From Planctomycetota bacterium (GTDB lineage: Bacteria > Planctomycetota > UBA1135 > UBA2386): a DNA stretch of 64,000 nt. This document shows, one piece after another, positions 9,409 through 18,415 of the stretch. Made by a program: the position numbers and the translations under genes. The notes below the pieces were generated by a model. It made no database searches. It was not told the DNA's origin and saw only the letters and a program-made list of their open reading frames with translations. The stretch lies in contig JACKHZ010000008.1 of the NCBI GenBank assembly GCA_020638735.1, forward strand, positions 1,178,001 to 1,242,000, written 5' to 3'. Within the stretch, counting starts at the first letter, position 1. Every line of letters starts with the position of its first letter.

Positions 9409-10923
9409 ATGATCACGAGCCTGCCCTTCGTCGTCTCCGCCCTGATCCCCATGCCACAAGGCCTCCACCAGGCGCCGACCCCCGAACACGCGGCCGCGAT
9501 CGCCACGACCCATCTCGGCGTCGAGCTGTTCCGCACGCTGAGCCACTACGCGCCCGGGCACAACCTGTTCGTGTCGCCCGACTCGGTGACGACCGCGTTG
9601 GCGATCGTGATGGCCGGCGCCCGCTACCAGACCCTGGCCGAGATGAAGGCGGCGCTCGGGCTGCCGGCCGACACGCCCGACGCGACGCTGCACGAGGGCC
9701 TGCAGCTGCTGCACCGCCGACTCGAGGCCGGCCGCGGGGTCGGCACCGACGAGCAGCGGGCCAAGGTGGCGGCGATGCGCGCGCAGCTCGCGGCCCTCAA
9801 CCGGCGCGCCGAAGAGCTCGCCGGCAAGGACTGGAAGGCCGCCGGCGAGACCCAGCACCAGGCGCAGCAGCTCGCGGCGGAGATCAACGCGCTGCTGCCG
9901 ACGATCGATCGCTACGAGCTGAGCTGCGCGAACGCGCTGTGGATCGACCGCGGCTTCCCGATCCTCGAGGACTACGTCGCGACCGTCGATCGCTGGTACG
10001 GCGCCGGCGCGGCGCAGCGGCTCGACTTCGCGCACGACGTCTCTGGCGCGGTGCGCACGATCAACGACTGGGTCGCCGCACGCACCAATTCGCGCATCCA
10101 GGACCTGCTGTCGCCGGACGCCGTGCCTTCGACGACGCCGATGATCGTCACCAACGCGATCTGGTTCCGCGGCGAGTGGCAGGACCCGTTCGAGGAGCGC
10201 AGCACCGAGCAGCAGCCGTTCCTGCTGGCATCCGGCAGCGACGCGCAGGTCCACCTGATGCGCGACCGGTGGCGGTCGGGGGTGCCCTACGCGGCGTTCA
10301 CCGGCGACGGCAGGTTCTTCGACACGCCGCGCGAGGTCCCTGGCGAGCCCGGCGCGAAGCAGCCGCAGACCTATCCGGACGCCCTCGGCTTCCAGATGAT
10401 CGAGCTGCCGTACAAGGGCGGCGAGCTGGCGATGGTCGTGCTGGTGCCGCAGTCGCGCGACGGCCTGCCGGCGCTGGAGAAGCTGCTGACGGCGGAGCGC
10501 CTGCACGCATGGCTGGCGAAGCTCGACGCGCGCCAGGTCGACACCGCGCTGCCGCGCTTCCGCCTGGAAGGCCGCCACGAACTGGCGCCGGCGCTGCAGG
10601 CGATGGGCATGCGGCGCGCGTTCACGTCGCCGGTCCAACCCTACGGCGCGCAGTTCTCGGGCATCAGCGACGCCGACGACCCGCGCCAGCAGGTCTACAT
10701 CGGCCGCGTCGTGCACCAGACCTGGCTCGACGTCAGCGAGAAGGGCACCGAGGCCGCCGCTGCGACGGCCGTGGTGATGGCCCCCGGCGCCGCGATGCCG
10801 GACATTCGCATGGTGCCGTTCCACCCGGTGGTGCGCGCCGACCGGCCGTTCTTGTTCTTGATCCGCGATCTGAAGACCAGCGCGGTGCTGTTCCTCGGTC
10901 GCTACGTCGATCCGCGCGGCTGA
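9409..10923 (+). CDS. Serpin family serine protease inhibitor
   Basis: A 504-residue serpin, longer than the usual 370-420. It opens with LFRTLSHYAPGHNLFVSPDS (helix A/B region), has NALWIDRGFPILEDY, the TNAIWFRGEWQDPF breach/shutter segment, and ends with PFLFLIRDLKTSAVLFLGRYVDP. The reactive-centre hinge reads EKGTEAAAATAVVMAPGA: small residues at P12-P9 are the hallmark of inhibitory serpins. By simple alignment P1 falls near the proline-glycine of MAPGA, but loop length varies, so protease specificity is open. The extra length is a charged, alanine-rich, probably helical insertion (about residues 95-165). ATG 9409 is used; the first 20 residues could be a weak signal peptide. It diverges from the Kelch gene across 176 bp. 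Confidence 0.92.
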   Translation: MITSLPFVVSALIPMPQGLHQAPTPEHAAAIATTHLGVELFRTLSHYAPGHNLFVSPDSVTTALAIVMAGARYQTLAEMKAALGLPADTPDATLHEGLQLLHRRLEAGRGVGTDEQRAKVAAMRAQLAALNRRAEELAGKDWKAAGETQHQAQQLAAEINALLPTIDRYELSCANALWIDRGFPILEDYVATVDRWYGAGAAQRLDFAHDVSGAVRTINDWVAARTNSRIQDLLSPDAVPSTTPMIVTNAIWFRGEWQDPFEERSTEQQPFLLASGSDAQVHLMRDRWRSGVPYAAFTGDGRFFDTPREVPGEPGAKQPQTYPDALGFQMIELPYKGGELAMVVLVPQSRDGLPALEKLLTAERLHAWLAKLDARQVDTALPRFRLEGRHELAPALQAMGMRRAFTSPVQPYGAQFSGISDADDPRQQVYIGRVVHQTWLDVSEKGTEAAAATAVVMAPGAAMPDIRMVPFHPVVRADRPFLFLIRDLKTSAVLFLGRYVDPRG

Positions 10924-10946
10924 GCGCTGCGCCTAATCGCGCCCGC

Positions 10947-12197
<1,251 letters not shown>

Positions 12198-12585
12198 GTA
12201 ATCGTCTTGGTTGTCGGCCCGCTACCGGACTCTAGGGGTCCGCGGGCTGTCGATGTCTTCGGGACGGGCTCATCCGGCGGCACCGCGCGCGCGAACCGAC
12301 CCACATGGCCGCTGTTCGCCGCGAACGGACGTGGCATTCCGGACTGTCGTGCAAACCCACAACGGCCCTGGCATCGGCGATTCATCGCCCCGGCTTGAGA
12401 CGGGACTTCGCGTATGCCCGACAAACGCCCTCGGGCGGCTGCCGTATGGCTGAGAAGAGTAGCCGCAATGCCGCTCATCACAAGGCCCGCGGCTCGGAGT
12501 CCCCAGGAATCGCCGAGCACCGCCCTGGATCTGCCACCGGCGGTCGGGCCAAGATGCTCGCCCCACTGCCCGAGAGGCCCTTGCC
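12198..12585. other. Intergenic region without recognised gene
   Basis: This 388-bp stretch lies between the divergent starts of the DEAD-box helicase and the interrupted DUF1579-like gene, so it should hold promoters for both. I see no tRNA, no long inverted repeat and no convincing conserved protein in any frame. Short open frames exist on both strands but have no family features. Confidence 0.5.
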
Positions 12586-12667
12586 ATGGAAATGCCGAAG
12601 CCCGACGCCCGCCACCAGCAGCTCCACCGCCTCGCCGGCACCTGGCAGGGTGTCGAGACGATGCACC
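12586..12667 (+). pseudogene. DUF1579-like gene, 5' fragment split by IS66 element
   Basis: The first 27 codons plus one base of a gene interrupted by the insertion at 12668. The fragment encodes MEMPKPDARHQQLHRLAGTW followed by QGVETMH, the characteristic DUF1579 opening in which a conserved LxGxW motif follows a short polar N-terminus. Joining base 12667 to base 15180, which removes the element and one target-site copy, restores a continuous 154-residue reading frame. The fragment has its own ATG but runs into the left terminal repeat, so it cannot make a functional product. Confidence 0.85.
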
Positions 12668-12680
12668 GTAAGCGTCCGAC
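12668..12680 (+). repeat. IS66 terminal inverted repeat, tnpC-side end
   Basis: GTAAGCGTCCGAC; its exact reverse complement occurs at 15159-15171. The next bases differ between the two ends, so the perfect match is 13 bp. It is directly preceded by one copy of the target duplication GATGCACC. Confidence 0.95.
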
Positions 12681-12729
12681 GGGTCGGAGCCTCAGCTCGG
12701 CCGCGTAGCAGCTCGGTCGCCGCCGATGC

Positions 12730-14394
12730 CTACGCGGGCTCGACTGCCTGCGGCGCGAAGAGCCTCGCCCAGTTGGCAGGCAGCAGGTCGCCGATCTTGC
12801 TCGCCGGGTGCGTCGCGACTCTGACGAGCACATCGGCCAGGTAGGTGAGCACGTCGACGCCCACCGCCTTGCAGGACTCGACGAGCGTGTAGATCACCGC
12901 CGCCGCGCGCCCGCCGCGCATGCTGCCGGCAAACAGCCAGTTTTTGCGGCCGATCGCCACTGGCCGGATGGCGCGCTCGCAGGCGTTGTTGTCGAGCGGC
13001 GCCAGGCCCTCGCGCAGGAACTGCCGCAGCGCCTTGCGCTGATTGCGCAGGTAGTCGAACGCCTTGGCCATCGCCCCGGCGTCGCTGAACTGGTCTCGCA
13101 ATCGCCGGGTGCGCGAGAAGATCGTGGCGAGGATCGGTCGCGACTTCTGCCTTCGCAGAGCAACGCGCCCTTCGCGATCGAGCTTGGCCTCGTCGGCTTG
13201 GCGCTCGACCTCGTAGAGCTTCTTGATGTCGTCGCCGATCAGCTTGCCGGTGCCCGGCGCCTCCTGCTCGGCCTCGCGAAACTTGCGGGCGACGTGCGCC
13301 CAGCAGCCGCTGAGCACGATGTCGTCGCTGACCTTGTCCGCGGCGGCGCGGTTGCCGCTGTAGCCGTCGCCGACGAGCGTGCCGCGGAAGGTGCTGATCT
13401 CGTCGGCGAGCAGCTCGCTCGCGCGGCCGGAGGTGAAGCGATAGACGACGGCGTTGACCTGCGGATTGACGAAGGTCCACAAGCAGGCGCGGAAGTTGGA
13501 TTCGCCACGTCCGCCCTGGCACATGACCGGAGTGTCGTCGAGCTGCAACACGACGCCGCTGCAGATGGTCTGCAACAAGTGGTCGGCGATCGGCTGCAGC
13601 GCATCGCCCGAGGCGAGGGTCCAGTCGCAGAGGGTCTGCTTCGAGATCCGGCGCCCGTCGCGACCGAAGATCTGCTCCTGGCGATGCAGCGGCAGGTGAT
13701 TGGCGAACTTCTGGACCAGCAGCCACGACAGCAAGCCCGCGCTCGCGGCGCACCGCTCCAGCGGCCGCGGCGGCAACTCGGCCGTGGCCGGCTCGACCTT
13801 GCGGTGCGCGGCTTCCTCCGGGGGCAGGCCGTAGACGGGCCGCACGTGCCGGATCACGCGCAGCTGCGCGCGCTGGTAGTCGAGCTCCTCGAACACGGTC
13901 TCGCCGATCTTGATGAGCGGCTTGCCGGTCACCGGATCGATGCGCGCTGCTTCGTCGAGATCGTGCAGCCGCTCTTCACTGGGCAGGCCGGTGGTGTCGA
14001 GCTTGCCGGGCTTGCGCGGCGAGCCCTTCTTCTTCGACTTGGAGGGCTTGCCCTGATCGGCAGCGACACCGCCGTCGTCGGGCTCGGCATCGACCACGAC
14101 CGCCGGCTCGGGCGTCTCGAACATCGTGGTCGTCGCCGGAAAGAGCAGCCCCTGCTTCTCGTTGACGCGGTGGCCGCTGCTGCGCTGCGCGAGCAAGTGC
14201 GCGACGGCTTCCTGCAGCATCGCGACGTCCTTGGCCAGCTTGGCGATCGTCTTGTCGCGGTCCGCGATCTCAGCGCGACTCTCGGCGATCTCGGCATCGC
14301 GCTCGGCGAGCTGCTGTTGCAGCGTCGTGCTACCGTCGGCGCGATCGGTGTCCGTCACGCAGCGGACAATGCCACTGCGCGCATCGCATTTCAC
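12730..14394 (-). CDS. tnpC: IS66 transposase (TnpC, DDE type)
   Basis: The 554-residue catalytic transposase. The GTG start at 14394 overlaps the tnpB stop by 4 bp (GTGA). Order: an N-terminal coiled coil (TLQQQLAERDAEIAESRAEI onward), a basic linker, the region that normally carries a zinc finger, then the catalytic core. Candidate catalytic residues are the aspartate in VVLQLDDTPVMC, the one in LVGDGYSG, and the glutamate in LDNNACERAIRP. The C-terminal IS66_C-type helix pair ends LLPANWARLF. The zinc-finger region reads RPVYGLPPEEAAHRK and lacks the usual CxxC cysteines. The frame is uninterrupted. It remains open upstream of 14394, but that part is shadow sequence over tnpB. Confidence 0.95.
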   Translation of the reverse strand: MKCDARSGIVRCVTDTDRADGSTTLQQQLAERDAEIAESRAEIADRDKTIAKLAKDVAMLQEAVAHLLAQRSSGHRVNEKQGLLFPATTTMFETPEPAVVVDAEPDDGGVAADQGKPSKSKKKGSPRKPGKLDTTGLPSEERLHDLDEAARIDPVTGKPLIKIGETVFEELDYQRAQLRVIRHVRPVYGLPPEEAAHRKVEPATAELPPRPLERCAASAGLLSWLLVQKFANHLPLHRQEQIFGRDGRRISKQTLCDWTLASGDALQPIADHLLQTICSGVVLQLDDTPVMCQGGRGESNFRACLWTFVNPQVNAVVYRFTSGRASELLADEISTFRGTLVGDGYSGNRAAADKVSDDIVLSGCWAHVARKFREAEQEAPGTGKLIGDDIKKLYEVERQADEAKLDREGRVALRRQKSRPILATIFSRTRRLRDQFSDAGAMAKAFDYLRNQRKALRQFLREGLAPLDNNACERAIRPVAIGRKNWLFAGSMRGGRAAAVIYTLVESCKAVGVDVLTYLADVLVRVATHPASKIGDLLPANWARLFAPQAVEPA

Positions 14395-14750
14395 GAAGGC
14401 TGCAGAACTCGCCGCTTCCACGGCCGAGCTTGCAGCCGCTCGGCATCGAAGCCGCGCAGCAACAGGGCGAGCTGCTCTTCGCGATACTCGATGCGCACCG
14501 CAGTCGCGTCGCCAGCAGGCCACGCAAACGTGCCGCGATCGAGTCGCTTGCTCAGCACCCACATGCCGGACTCGTCGGCGACCAGCACCTTGAGTCGGTT
14601 GCGGTGCCGATTGCAGAACAAGAACAGATGCCGCGACATCGGGTCCGCATCGAGGCGCTCGCGCACGATCCCGGACAGGCCGTTGAACGACTTCCTCATG
14701 TCCGTGGCGCCGGCCACGAGGTAGATCCGCCGGCCGCCGAACGTCAGCAC
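14391..14750 (-). CDS. tnpB: IS66 accessory protein TnpB (Orf2 family)
   Basis: This 119-residue protein matches the IS66 Orf2 family throughout: the opening RIYLVAGATDMRKSFNGLSG and the core FLFCNRHRNRLKVLVADESG are family signatures. TnpB is required with TnpA and TnpC for IS66 transposition; its biochemical role is not settled. It overlaps tnpA by 7 bp and tnpC by 4 bp, consistent with coupled translation. It is intact and of normal length. Confidence 0.95.
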   Translation of the reverse strand: MLTFGGRRIYLVAGATDMRKSFNGLSGIVRERLDADPMSRHLFLFCNRHRNRLKVLVADESGMWVLSKRLDRGTFAWPAGDATAVRIEYREEQLALLLRGFDAERLQARPWKRRVLQPS

Positions 14751-15106
14751 GACTCGAGCACCGCGACCAGACGTCGAAGCTCGCCGCTGTCGAAGCCGGG
14801 CGCGATCGCGATGCTCCGGCGGCCATCTCCGAGGCGAACGACCATGGGCGCATCATGCACCGGTCCCGGCTGCGCGATCGCCACCTCGATCAGCTTGGGC
14901 TCCGCCCGCAAGCATCCGTGACCCGGCGACTCCGACCACGACAGCCGCCGCCGCCAGTCGTAGAGCGTCCACGCCGAGAGCCCGACCTGCTCGGCGAACG
15001 CCGTCACGCTCAGCCCGCTCGCCGCCTGCTGCTCGAGGATGGCTTCGTACCACTCGGCCAGGTCCGCTCGGCTCGTCGGCCGCGCTCCGATCGCGATTCT
15101 GCGCAT
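14744..15106 (-). CDS. tnpA: IS66 accessory protein TnpA (helix-turn-helix)
   Basis: A 120-residue protein at the promoter-proximal end of the element. Residues ~20-52 form a helix-turn-helix of the kind found in IS66/IS3 OrfA proteins (LSVTAFAEQVGLSAWTLYDW), and the C-terminal half has the short beta-rich IS66 OrfA tail (VVRLGDGRRSIAI). It probably binds element ends. It overlaps tnpB by 7 bp, leaving only 52 bp between its start and the right terminal repeat for the promoter. Confidence 0.9.
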   Translation of the reverse strand: MRRIAIGARPTSRADLAEWYEAILEQQAASGLSVTAFAEQVGLSAWTLYDWRRRLSWSESPGHGCLRAEPKLIEVAIAQPGPVHDAPMVVRLGDGRRSIAIAPGFDSGELRRLVAVLESC

Positions 15107-15158
15107 GCCGCCAACATGGCGGGGCTACGCGCGAAGGCCAGAGGGCGCTCGCGCGGCT

Positions 15159-15171
15159 GTCGGACGCTTAC
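15159..15171 (-). repeat. IS66 terminal inverted repeat, tnpA-side end
   Basis: GTCGGACGCTTAC, the exact reverse complement of the end at 12668-12680. The second copy of the 8-bp target duplication GATGCACC follows immediately at 15172-15179. Confidence 0.95.
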
Positions 15172-15562
15172 GATGCACCCGTCGCCGTGGGATCCGGGCG
15201 GCAGCCAGGCCGACGGCTGCTCGGTGATCAAGATCGCCCTCGGTGGCTTCTACGCGATCGTCGACTACACGCAGTCCAAGGACGGGCACGTGGTGTTCGA
15301 GGGTCACGGCGTCTACTCGATCGACGGCGGGACCGGCGAGGTGATGCTGCACTGGTACGACAACATCGGCCAGGGCGTCGAGGAGTTCCGCGGCGCGTTC
15401 GCGGGCGACGTGCTGACGATGCAGAGCAAGAACCCGATGGGCTGCGCGCGCCTGACCTACGACTACTCACAGCCCGGCAAGCTGCTGTCGGCGATGGACA
15501 TGTCGCCCGACGGGGAGAACTGGAACCGGTTGTTCGACGGCGTCTACGAGCGGCGCGACTGA
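15172..15562 (+). pseudogene. DUF1579-like gene, 3' fragment after IS66 insertion
   Basis: The larger part of the interrupted gene. Continuous with the 5' fragment once the element is removed, it reads MHPSPWDPGGSQADG, then ALGGFYAIVDYTQSKDGHVV, FEGHGVYSIDGGTG and a tryptophan-containing strand ending at GVYERRD. The alternating strands and LGG/G.G motifs fit DUF1579, small beta-barrel-like proteins of unknown function. An ATG at 15173, lying in the duplicated target, could start a 129-residue truncated product, but it would lack the LxGxW opening. Restored length is 154 residues, normal for the family. Confidence 0.82.
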
Positions 15563-15578
15563 GAATCCGCCTCCACGC

Positions 15579-15959
15579 CTATGGGCACAAACAGGCGAAG
15601 TGCCTCTGCCCGTCATCCGGCGGCTTGTCACAGTCCTCGCTACACCCCATGTTTAGGCAGAGCCAATTGGCGTTGCTCTTCCGCCAGACATCACAAGCTG
15701 CCACGAGCGCAAACTCGCAGTCGCACCAACTGTATCTGGTTCCGCTGACGACTCCCGACCACTCGAAGCAGTGCGCCTCCGTCCCGGTCTTCTTGCAGTT
15801 TCCATCACAAAACCACTCGTAGTAGCCCCCCATCTCCTCGTGCCACTGCACCTCGTATCGACACGGAACATCAAGAACATTCGAAGCCAACTCGGCGGCT
15901 CCGAACACGGCAACGAGGCCGAAGCCTGTCGCAGCAAACTTGACCAAGGGAACTATCAT
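15579..15959 (-). CDS. Small cysteine-rich exported protein, unknown function
   Basis: A 126-residue protein with an N-terminal hydrophobic stretch (VKFAATGFGLVAVFGAAELA) resembling a signal peptide or anchor. The remainder is short, polar and holds 12 cysteines, including WCDCE and a terminal CLCP. That density suggests a disulfide-bonded or metal-binding secreted domain. Its ATG overlaps the stop of the upstream gene by 4 bp (ATGA), so the two are probably co-translated. I recognise no family. Base composition here is clearly lower in GC than in flanking genes. Confidence 0.7.
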   Translation of the reverse strand: MIVPLVKFAATGFGLVAVFGAAELASNVLDVPCRYEVQWHEEMGGYYEWFCDGNCKKTGTEAHCFEWSGVVSGTRYSWCDCEFALVAACDVWRKSNANWLCLNMGCSEDCDKPPDDGQRHFACLCP

Positions 15960-18037
15960 CTTGCCTCCTGTTGATAGGACTTCGAACTCAACCTGATGAC
16001 CAACGGATCCGTCGACCGACTCACGTCGACCACCAGACGATCCGGAACGACGAGTCCGCCAACCTGGACGGACACAAACAGTCGCCCGGTAGGAAGGAGC
16101 ACATAGTCATCCGCATCCTCCAAGAACACGGATCGGACCGGCTGCGCGTCCCCCTCCGACAAGAACAGGCGAATCCTCCCTCCGCCGACCCCCATGACAC
16201 CATCGATGTACACATGACACTGTCGAATCACGTACCCCGCAGGGATGCAGACATCGATCGGCCCGGCGCTCGGTGAGAACTCGATCGGCTGAAGCCCCCT
16301 CAAGTGTTGCTGCAAGAGGGGATCGCTCGAAATGGCAGTATAGGTGCCTTCAGGCAACCACAGGTTGGAGCGCCCCCTGACTGGAAAGATGGAACGCGAC
16401 ATCTTCTTCAGCGCGTCCTTTCGGCTTGCCTGAGCGCTGCTCCCCGCCCCCCCGGCCAGCACCAGGGACATAAGCCCATGGGGCTCGAGCGCATCCGAGC
16501 CGGAGAGCAAACGAATCGAGGCCCGCGCGATATCACTAGACGCCTCCAATAGCTCAAGTCGCTGAGGGTCGATATCTTGCACCACCACGCCGGCAATCGG
16601 CACCAAGTCTATGAACATCCTTCGTCGACCACTCGCCGCAAACAGCAACTCGACTTCGACTCGCGTATCGCCATCATCCTCTGGAACATCGACAATGACG
16701 AAGTCCGCACCTTCGAACCGCCCCTCAATGCGCCTCTGAACTCTGTTGATAACGTCTCCGAACAGGCGCGTCCTCAGCCCGCCAGGCTTGGTTGGTGCGG
16801 TCGAGTAGGAAACAAGCTCGTCGCCGACAATTCGGCGCGCAGCACCAACCAGAGGAGCCATAACAACTTCGACTGCTGTTACGCCAGGAGCCAGACTGAC
16901 ACACCTTTGGAATGACTGCCGTATCGTGATGTATCCCGGGCGTCGGACACCTACGAAGTAGCTCCCGGATTCCAGTTCTCCGAAGGAAGCCGTGCCAGCG
17001 ACACTCGACACCGCGCAGAATATCGGCGCGCCTCCGGCAGGCAGCCCACCTTCCGGCATCCCCAGCACCTCCGGCACGTCCGCGAACGCGACCTTGGAAA
17101 CCGCGACCACCGCTTCGCCGATGGGGACGCCTTGGTGGTCGCGCACACTGACACCCAGGGTGCTCGCGCGACTCATCTCGATATGCACGCCCTCAGGCCC
17201 CACATCGTCGGCAGATAGGACTACGGATCTCGACGCAAATCCGGGCGCGGCCACGGAGACGACAGGGAACCTGCTGACTAGGTCCTGCTGCCACTCAAGT
17301 CGCGCCACGCCCTCACCATCGCTGACGGATCTCGCAACCGGTGCCACCATCAGCCGAGACGCGCTGGGGAGCAGCGCAACTGCACACCCGACAACGCTTC
17401 GCCGTGTAGCCACTTCCGTGACTCTAACCAGCAGATGCTGACCGACAGCAGCAGGGAGATCTTCGACCGGTTCGCGCACCAAGACTTGGGGCACAACGAC
17501 TACCGGGTCCGAGTAGGCAGCGCGCAGATCAGATTCGAACAAACCGCCCGAATCGGGCGGATGCCCATCAGTGCCGCATCGAATCAACCCCAAGGAGATG
17601 GAGCCGGCTAACACGATCCCGACAGAGGATCTTCTCAGGATCATTATCCGCCGACTCCCGCTACTGGACTGATCCGACACGGCTCCACCCCGCACAGAAC
17701 GGCACCGCAACAGGCCTACGCATGCAGCCAGCCCGATCGCACCCGAGACAAGGATGTGCAACGATGGATCATCAACCCACGAACCGAAACAACCGCATCT
17801 TCGATCCGAATAAGCGAGAGAGACCAGGATACCAGCCACTGCCATGACCACGACCACAGCGAGTGCTTTGACTATCGCCTGCCCGGCAAGAAGCGCAGCG
17901 GCAACCACAATCTCCAAGATTGAGATCCCGTAGTAGCCTGCTGGCCCCAGAAGGAACGCGTCATCATGACCATCCGCGATTTTGACTCCGGCCGAAGCCA
18001 GTAAGGTGAGCGCAATGACAACGCGAACGGATCTCAC
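15956..18037 (-). CDS. MauE/DoxX-like membrane domain fused to large extracellular domain
   Basis: From a GTG at 18037 with a strong ribosome site (GGAGGG, 6-nt spacer) the frame encodes 693 residues. The first ~130 hold four membrane helices with a CGCFG motif after SDRR, the pattern of MauE/DoxX-type thiol-redox membrane proteins. After ~130 residues an internal ATG (17644) begins MILRRSSVGIVLAGSISLGL, a further hydrophobic segment, leading into ~530 exported residues with carboxypeptidase-regulatory-like beta repeats (e.g. TLGVSVRDHQGVPIGEAVVA). No stop separates the parts, so this is one fusion or two genes in the same frame. The frame also continues upstream through an (AG)15 tract to another well-spaced start at 18277. 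Function unknown. Confidence 0.62.
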   Translation of the reverse strand: MRSVRVVIALTLLASAGVKIADGHDDAFLLGPAGYYGISILEIVVAAALLAGQAIVKALAVVVVMAVAGILVSLAYSDRRCGCFGSWVDDPSLHILVSGAIGLAACVGLLRCRSVRGGAVSDQSSSGSRRIMILRRSSVGIVLAGSISLGLIRCGTDGHPPDSGGLFESDLRAAYSDPVVVVPQVLVREPVEDLPAAVGQHLLVRVTEVATRRSVVGCAVALLPSASRLMVAPVARSVSDGEGVARLEWQQDLVSRFPVVSVAAPGFASRSVVLSADDVGPEGVHIEMSRASTLGVSVRDHQGVPIGEAVVAVSKVAFADVPEVLGMPEGGLPAGGAPIFCAVSSVAGTASFGELESGSYFVGVRRPGYITIRQSFQRCVSLAPGVTAVEVVMAPLVGAARRIVGDELVSYSTAPTKPGGLRTRLFGDVINRVQRRIEGRFEGADFVIVDVPEDDGDTRVEVELLFAASGRRRMFIDLVPIAGVVVQDIDPQRLELLEASSDIARASIRLLSGSDALEPHGLMSLVLAGGAGSSAQASRKDALKKMSRSIFPVRGRSNLWLPEGTYTAISSDPLLQQHLRGLQPIEFSPSAGPIDVCIPAGYVIRQCHVYIDGVMGVGGGRIRLFLSEGDAQPVRSVFLEDADDYVLLPTGRLFVSVQVGGLVVPDRLVVDVSRSTDPLVIRLSSKSYQQEAR

Positions 18038-18415
<378 letters not shown>

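Larger units (their letters stand above)
12668..15171 (-). mobile_element. IS66-family insertion sequence, complete, 2504 bp
   Basis: A full-length element. Its ends are matching 13-bp inverted repeats starting GTAAGCG, the typical IS66 terminus. The flanking 8 bp are identical on both sides (GATGCACC at 12660-12667 and 15172-15179), and IS66 elements make 8-bp duplications. Three minus-strand genes follow the standard order tnpA-tnpB-tnpC with short overlaps. No frameshift or stop interrupts them, and the duplication is perfect, so the insertion looks recent and the element may still be active. It splits a DUF1579-like gene. No passenger gene is present. Confidence 0.96.

Noticed and set aside
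12211..12520. Short open frames in the gap upstream of the DUF1579-like gene
   Set aside because: No ribosome site, domain or hydrophobic pattern supports them, and overlapping frames exist on both strands.
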